Source of the DNA: Jeotgalibaca sp052266715
Lineage (GTDB): Bacteria > Bacillota > Bacilli > Lactobacillales > Aerococcaceae
Reading direction: 5' to 3' (one strand)
Length of the DNA: 64,000 bases
Assembly: GCA_052266715.1 (NCBI GenBank)
Contig: JBQPRB010000005.1
Positions 50,689-58,942 of this stretch are shown piece after piece. The notes beneath the pieces are model-generated. The model had not been told where the DNA came from, did not search any database, and saw only the letters and a list, made by a program, of their open reading frames with translations. Within the stretch, counting starts at the first letter, position 1; the number at the start of each line of letters is the position of its first letter. Position numbers and translations under genes: made by a program.

Positions 50689-52457
50689 ATCAAACAAGAA
50701 AGTTAAGTCAATTGCTCCAGTTATGGGACTACCTAAAACCTTATAAGGTTCATTTTATCAGTGCAATCGTATTGACCGTCATCATGTCTGTTCTTAACGT
50801 AGCGGAACCGTATATTTTAGGGTTGGCGATTACAGAAATTGGGAATAATATTGCAGCAATGCTCCGTGACAATACGAATACGGGAATCAATTATCCGTAC
50901 ATTTACCGGATTATGCTGATTTACTTCGGGCGAGCACTGGTTTATCAAGCTACGATTTTGTTCTCGCAACGTTTTATGACCAAAGTAGTGCAGTCTGCCA
51001 TGGAAGATTTACGTGCAGACTTGGATGGGAAATTAAATCGTTTGCCGGTTTCCTTTTTTGACTCGCAATCTTACGGGGACGTGTTAAGTAGGGTGACGAA
51101 CGATGTCGATGCAGTCTCCAATGCGTTGCAACAGGCACTCTTGCAAATTGTGAACGCAGTTCTGGGAATCCTCTTTGCCGTGACGATGCTGGTTTTAATC
51201 AGTTGGAAACTAGCCCTTGTAGCGTTTATAATGATTCCAACTTCTTATTTCCTATCTAAAAAAATTACGGTTATTTCACAACCGTACTTCTCTGGACAAG
51301 CGAAATACTTAGGGCAGTTGAATGGTTTTGTTCAAGAAAACTTGTCAGGTTTCTCGGTTGTTAAACTTTATGGCAAGGAAGATGATTCAGTAACTGAATT
51401 CGAGACGATTAATAATCAACTTCGCCAAAGTGGTTTTAAGGCTGCTTTTATTTCCGGGTTGATGTCGCCGTTGACTGCTTTAGCTTCAAACCTGGGTTAT
51501 ATTGGGATGGCTGGTTTTGGTATTTTCCAAGTTGTGGCTGGAACGCTTACGATTGGTAATGTCCAGGCTGCTGCGCAATACGTGTGGCAAATTAACCAAC
51601 CGATTACGATGATTACGCAACTGGCAGGTGTCATCCAATCTGCTGCCGCTGCTACGCAACGTATCTTTGGGTTGATGAACGAAGAAGAAATGAAAGTAGA
51701 TGATACAAAAACATTGCCTTCAGAAATTAAAGGAGACATCTCTTTTGAAAATGTTTCTTTCAGCTATTCACCGAAGGAACCGCTTGTTCGTGATTTTAAC
51801 GTAGATGTTAAAAGTGGGGATACAGTTGCAATTGTAGGTCCAACGGGTGCTGGAAAAACAACTATGATAAACTTGTTGATGCGTTTTTACGATGTTGATT
51901 CTGGTTCGATTAAACTGGATGGTGAAGACATTCGCTCATATAGTCGCCAAGATTATCGTTCGCAGTTCGGTATGGTCTTGCAGGATGCTTGGTTATACCA
52001 AGGGACGATCGCGGATAATATTCGTTTTGGTAAACTGGATGCAACCGATGAAGAAGTACGAAAAGCAGCCGAAGCTGCAAATGTGGACCACTTCATTCAA
52101 ACGTTGAGTGACGGTTATGATACGGTTATCAATCAAGAGGCTTCCAATATTTCCTTAGGCCAAAAACAGCTGTTGACGATTGCCAGAACCTTTATTGCCG
52201 ATCCCAAAGTACTCATTTTGGATGAGGCGACCAGTTCAGTAGATACGCGTTTGGAGATGTTGATTCAAAAAGCGATGTCGACCATCATGGAAGGTCGGAC
52301 TAGTTTCGTCATTGCCCATCGCCTCTCAACGATTAGGGACGCGGACTTGATTCTTGTCATGAATAAAGGTCAAATTATTGAACAAGGTTCCCATGATACT
52401 TTAATTGAACAAAAAGGGTTTTATCATGATTTGTATAACAGTCAATTCCAGGAATAA
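50685..52457 (+). CDS. Heterodimeric ABC exporter subunit B (LmrD/YheH-like)
   Basis: 590 residues with six membrane helices, Walker A GPTGAGKTT and Walker B ILDEATSSVD with catalytic Glu514. Its signature is altered to ISLGQKQ. It thus supplies the active Walker motifs while subunit A supplies the intact signature, giving one active and one degenerate ATP site. GAGAGGAGGAG in the end of the upstream gene serves as its ribosome binding site, and the start overlaps (ATGA). A terminator follows. Confidence 0.93.
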   Translation: MNQTRKLSQLLQLWDYLKPYKVHFISAIVLTVIMSVLNVAEPYILGLAITEIGNNIAAMLRDNTNTGINYPYIYRIMLIYFGRALVYQATILFSQRFMTKVVQSAMEDLRADLDGKLNRLPVSFFDSQSYGDVLSRVTNDVDAVSNALQQALLQIVNAVLGILFAVTMLVLISWKLALVAFIMIPTSYFLSKKITVISQPYFSGQAKYLGQLNGFVQENLSGFSVVKLYGKEDDSVTEFETINNQLRQSGFKAAFISGLMSPLTALASNLGYIGMAGFGIFQVVAGTLTIGNVQAAAQYVWQINQPITMITQLAGVIQSAAAATQRIFGLMNEEEMKVDDTKTLPSEIKGDISFENVSFSYSPKEPLVRDFNVDVKSGDTVAIVGPTGAGKTTMINLLMRFYDVDSGSIKLDGEDIRSYSRQDYRSQFGMVLQDAWLYQGTIADNIRFGKLDATDEEVRKAAEAANVDHFIQTLSDGYDTVINQEASNISLGQKQLLTIARTFIADPKVLILDEATSSVDTRLEMLIQKAMSTIMEGRTSFVIAHRLSTIRDADLILVMNKGQIIEQGSHDTLIEQKGFYHDLYNSQFQE

Positions 52458-52461
52458 GCAT

Positions 52462-52504
52462 AAAAAAATAGAAGGCTTGGTGAAAACCAAGTCTTCTATT
52501 TTTT
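52462..52504. terminator. Bidirectional terminator between exporter and def
   Basis: AAAAATAGAAG plus CTTGGT pair with ACCAAG plus CTTCTATTTTT around GAAA; serves both convergent units. Confidence 0.88.
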
Positions 52505-53063
52505 ATCCAAGAATCTTTACATCGTCATCAAGATTTAATGGATTTTCTTTGTTGATGTGGTCATAGAACATAATGCCATTCAAATGATCGATTTCATGTT
52601 GAAGGACAATCGCTGGGTATTCCTTGAAGCGCTTCTTGAATGTTTTACCGTTAATATCTTGGTATGTGACAGTAATACGTGTGTGGCGAACCACAAATCC
52701 TGGTACATCACGGTCGACAGAAAGACAGCCTTCACCATCTTTTAAACAAATATTTTCCACGGAATGGCTGACAATTTTAGGATTTACCATTACAGCTTTA
52801 AGTTCTGGGGGATCATCTTCGTATTCACCTGGAATTAAAACAGCGATCATTCGTTTTGGAATTGCCAATTGCGGTGCAGCTAAGCCTACACCTGCACGTA
52901 AACCATATTCTTCCGAAATATTTGGGTCTTGACTATTCTCTAAGAAAGCCATCATCTCATGGGCTAAGGTACGTTCTTCTTCACTAAGTGGAAACGTTAA
53001 AGGTTTTGCAACTTCCCGCAACGCAGGATGTCCTTCCCGAACGATATTATCCATCGTAAGCAT
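52503..53063 (-). CDS. def: Peptide deformylase
   Basis: 186 residues from the ATG at 53063, matching the usual MLTMDNIVREG start; an ATG at 53072 in frame touches the AAGGAGAG ribosome binding site. Removes the formyl group from nascent proteins. The three metal-site motifs are present: GVGLAAPQ, EGCLSV (cysteine ligand) and QHEIDH (two histidine ligands and the catalytic glutamate). Class II-type insert as in Gram-positive enzymes. Confidence 0.95.
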   Translation of the reverse strand: MLTMDNIVREGHPALREVAKPLTFPLSEEERTLAHEMMAFLENSQDPNISEEYGLRAGVGLAAPQLAIPKRMIAVLIPGEYEDDPPELKAVMVNPKIVSHSVENICLKDGEGCLSVDRDVPGFVVRHTRITVTYQDINGKTFKKRFKEYPAIVLQHEIDHLNGIMFYDHINKENPLNLDDDVKILG

Positions 53064-53158
53064 CGGAAACATCTCTCCTTTTGGATATAAAATATAACAA
53101 CTTCGTTATCTGTTCTATTTTACTACAATATTTTGAAAAATGCGAAAAAGATTATTGA

Positions 53159-53187
53159 TTGTATATCTTTTTAAAAGAGTGTACAAT
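53159..53187 (+). promoter_or_regulatory. gdhA promoter
   Basis: TTGTAT (53159-53164), 17-bp spacer, TACAAT (53182-53187). Confidence 0.78.
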
Positions 53188-53243
53188 CTAGAATGAAAAT
53201 CTAATTAAAAATCATGGATTGATCCATTAAAGGTGGAATTGCA

Positions 53244-54584
53244 ATGACAGCAGCGAAAGAGTATATCGAATCAGTTTATCAAAAAGTTGAGCTAAGAGGC
53301 CCGCATCAAAAAGAATTCTTGCAAGCAGTTCGTGAATTTTTCAATACAATCGAACCGGCAATAGAAAATAATCCTGATTACATCAAATGGAATGTGTTGG
53401 AGCAAATGGTGGAACCGGAACGGATTATCACGTTTAAAATTCCTTGGATGGATCAAGCTGGTAATGTACAAATAAATAAAGGGTATCGTGTTCAGTTCAA
53501 CTCGGCAAATGGACCTTATAAAGGGGGCTTGCGCTTCCATCCTACCGTTTCCGAAAGTATTCTGAAGTTCTTGGGATTTGAACAAACCTTCAAAAATAGT
53601 TTGACTGGCCTGCCAATCGGAGGCGGGAAAGGCGGATCGGATTTTAATCCCAAAGGAAAGTCAGACGCGGATATTATGCGCTTTTGTCAGTCATTCATGA
53701 CGGAACTTTATCGTCATATCGGGCCGCAACTAGATGTGCCGGCTGGGGACATCGGCGTAGGTGGTCGTGAAATTGGTTATTTATACGGCCAGTATAAACG
53801 GTTGGTGGGCCCTGAAACGGGTGTCTTGACTGGTAAGCCAGTAGTGATGAATGGTAGCTTGGGCCGTACTGAGGCAACCGGTTATGGTCTGGTTTACTAC
53901 ACTGAGGAGATGTTGCAGGCGAATAATAAGTCTTTCTCCGGGCAAAAGGTTATTGTTTCGGGTAGTGGGAATGTCGCGATCTATACGATTGAAAAAGTTC
54001 ATGAATATGGTGGAACGGTCATAGCTTGTTCCGATTCTAATGGATATATTTATGACGAAAATGGAATCGATGTTGCGCTGTTAAAAGATATCAAAGAAGT
54101 TCGTCGTGAACGTTTAACGTCTTATAATAAAGAAGGAAGCCGTTATATTGAAGGTAGCGTATGGGATTTAGAGGTTGCTTATGATATCGCACTTCCATGT
54201 GCAACCCAAAATGAAATCGACGGTGAGAAAGCAGAAAAGCTCATTCATAATGGTGCCTATTGTGTCAGTGAAGGAGCAAACATGCCGAGTACATTAGAAG
54301 CCGTTGATCTATATATTGAAAATGGTATTTTATACGGACCTGCAAAAGCTGCTAATGCCGGCGGGGTTGCAACCAGTACTTTGGAAATGGCTCAAAATTC
54401 TGCTCACGGGCATTGGACGATGGAGCAAGTGGATGAGAAACTGAAACAAATCATGGTGAATATCTTCAAGTCAGTTAATGAAACTTGCCAAGAATATGAT
54501 TTAGGAAACAACTATCTAGCGGGTGTAAATATTACTTCGTTCGTAAAGATTGCCGATGCAATGATCCATCAAGGAATCGTGTAA
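53244..54584 (+). CDS. gdhA: Glutamate dehydrogenase (NADP-type, hexameric)
   Basis: 446 residues, matching the small hexameric class. It interconverts glutamate and 2-oxoglutarate with ammonia. GPYKGGLRFHP, the active-site lysine in GLPIGGGKGGSDF, the dinucleotide motif SGSGNVA and a C-terminal NAGGVATS segment are present. SGSGNVAIYTIEK and its class suggest NADPH and an assimilatory role, which is inference. AAAGGTGG precedes the ATG; own promoter and terminator. Confidence 0.95.
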   Translation: MTAAKEYIESVYQKVELRGPHQKEFLQAVREFFNTIEPAIENNPDYIKWNVLEQMVEPERIITFKIPWMDQAGNVQINKGYRVQFNSANGPYKGGLRFHPTVSESILKFLGFEQTFKNSLTGLPIGGGKGGSDFNPKGKSDADIMRFCQSFMTELYRHIGPQLDVPAGDIGVGGREIGYLYGQYKRLVGPETGVLTGKPVVMNGSLGRTEATGYGLVYYTEEMLQANNKSFSGQKVIVSGSGNVAIYTIEKVHEYGGTVIACSDSNGYIYDENGIDVALLKDIKEVRRERLTSYNKEGSRYIEGSVWDLEVAYDIALPCATQNEIDGEKAEKLIHNGAYCVSEGANMPSTLEAVDLYIENGILYGPAKAANAGGVATSTLEMAQNSAHGHWTMEQVDEKLKQIMVNIFKSVNETCQEYDLGNNYLAGVNITSFVKIADAMIHQGIV

Positions 54585-54594
54585 ATAAAGAGAA

Positions 54595-54641
54595 GTCAGT
54601 CTCAAACCGATGTGAAATCGGATTTGAGACTGACCTTTTTT
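54595..54641 (+). terminator. Intrinsic terminator after gdhA
   Basis: GTCAGTCTCAAA (54595-54606) pairs with TTTGAGACTGAC (54623-54634) around CCGAT/ATCGG, then six T. It also faces the convergent aldehyde dehydrogenase gene. Confidence 0.9.
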
Positions 54642-54659
54642 AGTTATTTGATAAAAAAT

Positions 54660-56141
54660 TTAAAACATGCCCAATCCATCTTCAGAAAGGTTAATATAAA
54701 TATTTTTAGCTTGCGTATAGGCATTAAGAATCATCTTGTGAGTTTCGCGCCCGATACCTGAATTCTTGTAGCCACCAAATGGCGCACCAGCCTCGAATGA
54801 ATTGTAAGTATTTACCCATATCCGGCCAGTTCGAATTCCGCGTGCGACTTTCATGGCCGTGTTCAAGTTTGTTGTCCAGACACCACCACCCAATCCATAT
54901 TCATTATCGTTGGCCATTTCGATAACGTCATCTACATCCTTGAATTTTATGACTGTTCCGACTGGTCCGAAAATTTCTTCTTGTGCTACCCGCATGTCAT
55001 TGGTCGTTTCTAATAATGTTGGTTTAAAGAAAGCGCCCTTGGACAATTCACCGTCCTTGAAACGTTCGCCACCCGTTAGAATTTTGGCGCCTTCAGCTTT
55101 TCCGATTTCGATATATTTTTCAATGGTCTCAATTTGTTTTTCATTCACCTGTGCTCCCATCTGGGTGCTGGAATCAAGGGGGTCACCAACTTTGACCTTC
55201 TCAAACGCGTTTGTTACTTTTTCCATAAACGTATCGTAGATTGATTCTTGGACAAAAATACGTGAACCAGCAGAACAGACTTGACCTTGATTAAATAAAA
55301 TTCCCATCTGTGAACCTTCCAGTGCTAAATCGAGATTTGCATCTGCGAAAAATATATTTGCCGATTTTCCTCCAAGTTCCAGAGTGGAAGGGATGAGGTT
55401 CTCGGCAGCTGAAATGCCAATTCCACGTCCGACTTCTGTTGATCCAGTAAAAGCAATCTTATCGATTCCTTTGTGATGTTGCAGATAATCGCCTGATTTA
55501 GAACCACGTCCCGTAATAAGATTAAAAACACCTTTGGGTAATACATCATTAAGGATTTTGGCTAATTCCAAAACACTCAATGAAGTGCTTGAAGAAGGAC
55601 TAAAGACTACCGTATCACCAGCGGCTAAGGCAGGCGCAATTTTCCAGGCTGCCATCAAGAAAGGGAAGTTCCAGGGGACGATTTGAGCTACTACTCCAAT
55701 TGGTTCGCGAATAATCATGGACATGATATCACTCGTCAACATCTTGACGCTGTCTTCTTCAGAACGAATGACTCCCGCGAAATAACGGAAGTGATCCACA
55801 GCCAATGGAATATCGGCGTTCATGGTTTCGCGAATCGGTTTACCGTTATCCAGTGTTTCGATGGTCGCAAACTTTTCTAAATCTGCTTCGATGCGGTCTG
55901 CGATCTCTAATAAGAGGGCACTACGTTCTTTAACGGAGGTTTTACTCCATGATTTAAAAGCATCCTGTGCAGCAGTGATGGCAGCATCGACATCGTCATT
56001 GGTGGCATCGACTAGAGTAGCTAAAGATTTCCCTGTAGCCGGATTGTAGGAAGTAATCCGATCCGAACCACTACCATTCGTCCATTCACCATTAATGAGT
56101 AACTGATACTCTTTATCAAGTAATTTACTTAAATCTACCAT
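54660..56141 (-). CDS. NAD(P)-dependent aldehyde dehydrogenase
   Basis: 493 residues, full ALDH length. Catalytic Cys289 in NQGQVCSAGS and general base Glu255 in LELGGKS are intact, as is the FTGSTEVG glycine motif. The position of the usual cofactor-binding lysine (VxKPSE) reads VVFSPSSS, with Ser181 in place of lysine. It oxidises an aldehyde, acetaldehyde or a related small one being likely, to the acid. AGGAGGAATG precedes the ATG. Divergent from pdhA across a 610-bp gap that has a cre-like site. Confidence 0.9.
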   Translation of the reverse strand: MVDLSKLLDKEYQLLINGEWTNGSGSDRITSYNPATGKSLATLVDATNDDVDAAITAAQDAFKSWSKTSVKERSALLLEIADRIEADLEKFATIETLDNGKPIRETMNADIPLAVDHFRYFAGVIRSEEDSVKMLTSDIMSMIIREPIGVVAQIVPWNFPFLMAAWKIAPALAAGDTVVFSPSSSTSLSVLELAKILNDVLPKGVFNLITGRGSKSGDYLQHHKGIDKIAFTGSTEVGRGIGISAAENLIPSTLELGGKSANIFFADANLDLALEGSQMGILFNQGQVCSAGSRIFVQESIYDTFMEKVTNAFEKVKVGDPLDSSTQMGAQVNEKQIETIEKYIEIGKAEGAKILTGGERFKDGELSKGAFFKPTLLETTNDMRVAQEEIFGPVGTVIKFKDVDDVIEMANDNEYGLGGGVWTTNLNTAMKVARGIRTGRIWVNTYNSFEAGAPFGGYKNSGIGRETHKMILNAYTQAKNIYINLSEDGLGMF

Positions 56142-56200
56142 TCCAACATTCCTCCTAATATTCTGATTACAATATCACTATAACTTAAAACGGCATTAAT

Positions 56201-56214
56201 TGTAAACGCTTCCG
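56201..56214. promoter_or_regulatory. cre-like site upstream of aldehyde dehydrogenase gene
   Basis: TGTAAACGCTTCCG resembles the CcpA-binding consensus (TGWAANCGNTNWCA), departing in the last bases, 60 bp upstream of the gene on the side of its expected promoter. Catabolite repression would fit. The remaining stretch of the 56142-56620 gap shows no gene that I support; an open frame on the minus strand there lacks a ribosome binding site. Confidence 0.35.
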
Positions 56215-56623
56215 TTCCGTATAAAGGAATGCGTATCCCGAAAATAAGATTAAAATTTTTTAATTTATCGCTTGTGAACGAATGCTCTAACATTTTGTTA
56301 TACAAAGTATGCAACAGATTGATAGGGTGTTTAATATTCATGATGGAGATTTTTTTTGAAATAATGAAACCAGAGGCACTTTGAAACTGTTTCGATAACA
56401 AAGGCGACAACATAACAATTCCTTGAAAATAAAAATAGTACAGGTGCTGAAAATAGGTATAACAGAGTAGGACAGTAAACGCTATTATACGATTGGAGTT
56501 AAGTGATAAAAAACAGATTAAATCGCATATAACGATTCGTTCAACTGTGAACAATGGCATTCGTAAAAACGGTTCCATTATTATAGGAGCAACTAAAAAC
56601 AGTTAAAAAAGATTGTCAATACC

Positions 56624-56652
56624 TTGCATTAAATGGAGGGCAGTGGTAAATT
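56624..56652 (+). promoter_or_regulatory. pdh operon promoter
   Basis: TTGCAT (56624-56629), 17-bp spacer, TAAATT (56647-56652) preceded by TGG (extended -10). Transcript start is near 56660, with a leader of about 90 nt. Confidence 0.75.
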
Positions 56653-56676
56653 ATTCATGTGAGGTAACAAGATTAA

Positions 56677-56696
56677 TACAGTTTTTTGAAACTGTA
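56677..56696. promoter_or_regulatory. Palindrome in pdhA leader
   Basis: TACAGTTT-TTTG-AAACTGTA, an exact inverted repeat just downstream of the predicted transcript start, followed by a second one, CATCAT-T-ATGATG (56708-56720). The TACAGTT/AACTGTA arms recur before pdhC (58864-58884). Could be an operator or an RNA hairpin. Confidence 0.5.
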
Positions 56697-56751
56697 CAAA
56701 AAACTCATCATTATGATGAAATCTCAATTGTAAAGAGAGGAATGTGTTAGC

Positions 56752-57861
56752 ATGGCTACAAAAAAAGAGAAAATTGATATTGACGTATTATTAAATCCGT
56801 CAAACACAGATTTTCGCATGGTTCAAATTTTGGATGAGGAAGGTAATGTCGTAAATCCCGATATGATGCCTGACGTTTCTGATGAAGAACTTGTGCAATT
56901 CATGTCTGATATGGTTTGGTCAAGAATTTTACACGAACGTTCAACAGCACTAAACCGCCAAGGACGTTTAGGATTCTACGCACCAACAGCTGGTCAAGAA
57001 GCGAGTCAACTAGGTTCAATCGCTGCAATCGAAAAAGAAGACGTATTGCTTCCAGGTTATCGTGATGTTCCTCAATTAATTAAACATGGTCTACCTTTAT
57101 CACAAGCATTCTTGTGGTCAAGAGGGCACGCTGATGGAAACCTATACCCAGAAGATTTGAAAGCTTTGCCACCACAAATTATTATTGGGGCACAATACAT
57201 TCAAACAGCTGGTGTGGCTTTAGGTCTTAAAAAACGTGGTAAGAAAAACGTTGCTGTAACTTATACAGGTGACGGTGGTTCTTCACAAGGTGACTTCTAT
57301 GAAGGTATCAACTTTGCTGGTGCATACAAAGCTCCTGCAATCTTCTTTATCCAAAATAACGGCTGGGCTATTTCTACTCCTCGTCACGTACAAACTGCTG
57401 CCGTTACATTGGCACAAAAAGCAGTTGCTGCTGGAATCCCAGGTATTCAAGTTGACGGTATGGACTTCTTAGCAGTTTATGCTGTAACTAAAAAAGCGCG
57501 TGAATATGCAGTAGCAGGAAACGGTCCTGTACTTATTGAAACAATTACTTACCGTTTCGGACCACATACACTTTCAGGTGATGATCCAACTCGCTACCGT
57601 GACAACGATGAGTTAGAAGGATGGCAAGCAAAAGATCCACTAATTCGTATGCGTAAATTCTTGGTTGGAAAAGGTCTATGGACTGAAGAAAAAGAAAACG
57701 AAGTAATTGAAGCTGCTAAAGAAGAAATTAAAAATGCAATCACGGAAGCTGACAAAGCTCCTAAACAAAAAGTTTCTTCATTCTTGAAGAACATGTTCGA
57801 AGAACCAACACAAGGTATCAAAGAACAAATTGAAATTTTCGAAGCAAAGGAGAATGAATAA
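56752..57861 (+). CDS. pdhA: Pyruvate dehydrogenase E1 component alpha subunit
   Basis: 369 residues. Thiamine diphosphate-binding motif from GDGGSSQGDF to the NN of IQNNGWAIS, and a YRFGPHTLSGDDPTRYR phosphorylation-loop region as in Bacillus PdhA. With PdhB it decarboxylates pyruvate and passes the acetyl group to lipoyl-E2. AGAGAGGAATG precedes the ATG. pdhB begins 2 nt after its stop codon. A branched-chain 2-oxoacid E1 is the main alternative; the complete pdhABCD set and dense codon bias favour PDH. Confidence 0.94.
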   Translation: MATKKEKIDIDVLLNPSNTDFRMVQILDEEGNVVNPDMMPDVSDEELVQFMSDMVWSRILHERSTALNRQGRLGFYAPTAGQEASQLGSIAAIEKEDVLLPGYRDVPQLIKHGLPLSQAFLWSRGHADGNLYPEDLKALPPQIIIGAQYIQTAGVALGLKKRGKKNVAVTYTGDGGSSQGDFYEGINFAGAYKAPAIFFIQNNGWAISTPRHVQTAAVTLAQKAVAAGIPGIQVDGMDFLAVYAVTKKAREYAVAGNGPVLIETITYRFGPHTLSGDDPTRYRDNDELEGWQAKDPLIRMRKFLVGKGLWTEEKENEVIEAAKEEIKNAITEADKAPKQKVSSFLKNMFEEPTQGIKEQIEIFEAKENE

Positions 57862-57863
57862 TC

Positions 57864-58841
57864 ATGGCTCAAATGACTATGATCCAAGCGATTACAGATG
57901 CGCTTGCACATGAACTTGAAAGTGATCCAAATGTACTGATTTTTGGTGAAGACGTTGGTAAAAACGGTGGTGTTTTCCGTGCTACTCAAGGTCTACAAGA
58001 GAGATTTGGTGAAGACCGTGTATTCGATACTCCTTTAGCTGAATCAGGTATTGGTGGATTAGCAATCGGTCTTGCACTTGAAGGTTACCGTCCAGTTCCA
58101 GAAGTTCAATTTTTCGGTTTTGTATTTGAAGTAATGGATTCAATCGTTGCTCAAATGGCTCGTTACCGTTACCGTATGGGTGGTACACGTAATATGCCTA
58201 TCGTAGTTCGTTCACCATTTGGTGGTGGTGTTCATACACCAGAATTGCACTCTGACAACCTAGAAGGCCTAATGGCACAATCTCCAGGTGTTAAAGTTGT
58301 TATTCCATCAAACCCTTACGATGCAAAAGGTCTAATGATCTCAGCTATTCGTGATAACGACCCAGTTATCTACCTAGAGCACATGAAACTTTACCGTTCA
58401 TTCCGTGACGAAGTTCCAGAAGAGTCATACACTGTTCCAATCGGAAAAGCAGCTATTACTCGCGAAGGTAAAGACGTTTCTGTCATTACTTACGGAGCAA
58501 TGGTACGTGAAGCAGTTAAAGCTGCTGAAGATTTAGAAAAAGAAGGAATCTCAGTAGAAGTTGTTGACTTACGTACTGTTTCCCCATTAGATGTTGAAAC
58601 AATTATCGCTTCTGTTGAAAAAACAGGCCGCGTAGTAGTTGTTCAAGAAGCACAACGTCAAGCCGGTGTTGGAGCAATGGTAATGTCAGAAATTTCTGAA
58701 CGTGCTATTCTTTCTCTAGAAGCGCCAATCGGACGTGTAGCAGCTCCAGATACAGTATTCCCATTTGGTCAAGCAGAAAACGCTTGGTTGCCAAATGCTT
58801 CTGATATCGAAGCGAAAATTAAAGAAGTTTACAACTTCTAA
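57864..58841 (+). CDS. pdhB: Pyruvate dehydrogenase E1 component beta subunit
   Basis: 325 residues, normal for E1 beta. FGEDVGKNGGVFRATQGL, TPLAESGIGGLAIGLALEG and the C-terminal transketolase domain are typical. It forms the alpha2beta2 E1 tetramer with PdhA. AAGGAGAATG overlaps the end of pdhA and serves as ribosome binding site. A hairpin with a T tract lies between pdhB and pdhC, so the distal genes may be made at a different level. Confidence 0.95.
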   Translation: MAQMTMIQAITDALAHELESDPNVLIFGEDVGKNGGVFRATQGLQERFGEDRVFDTPLAESGIGGLAIGLALEGYRPVPEVQFFGFVFEVMDSIVAQMARYRYRMGGTRNMPIVVRSPFGGGVHTPELHSDNLEGLMAQSPGVKVVIPSNPYDAKGLMISAIRDNDPVIYLEHMKLYRSFRDEVPEESYTVPIGKAAITREGKDVSVITYGAMVREAVKAAEDLEKEGISVEVVDLRTVSPLDVETIIASVEKTGRVVVVQEAQRQAGVGAMVMSEISERAILSLEAPIGRVAAPDTVFPFGQAENAWLPNASDIEAKIKEVYNF

Positions 58842-58860
58842 TTTATTTAATCTGCAGGAT

Positions 58861-58892
58861 AAATACAGTTTATTAAGAACTGTATTTTTCCC
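58861..58892 (+). terminator. Hairpin between pdhB and pdhC
   Basis: AAATACAGTT (58861-58870) pairs with AACTGTATTT (58878-58887) around TATTAAG, then more T. AT-rich, so a partial terminator or processing site; it shares its arms with the pdhA leader palindrome. Confidence 0.6.
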
Positions 58893-58942
58893 TGTTTATT
58901 AGAGCAAACAGGTAAAGATACAATCGAAGGGATGATATGATA

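Noticed and set aside
56135..56578. 147-residue open frame on the minus strand upstream of the aldehyde dehydrogenase
   Set aside because: No ribosome binding site, no family resemblance, and it would occupy the promoter region of the divergent genes.
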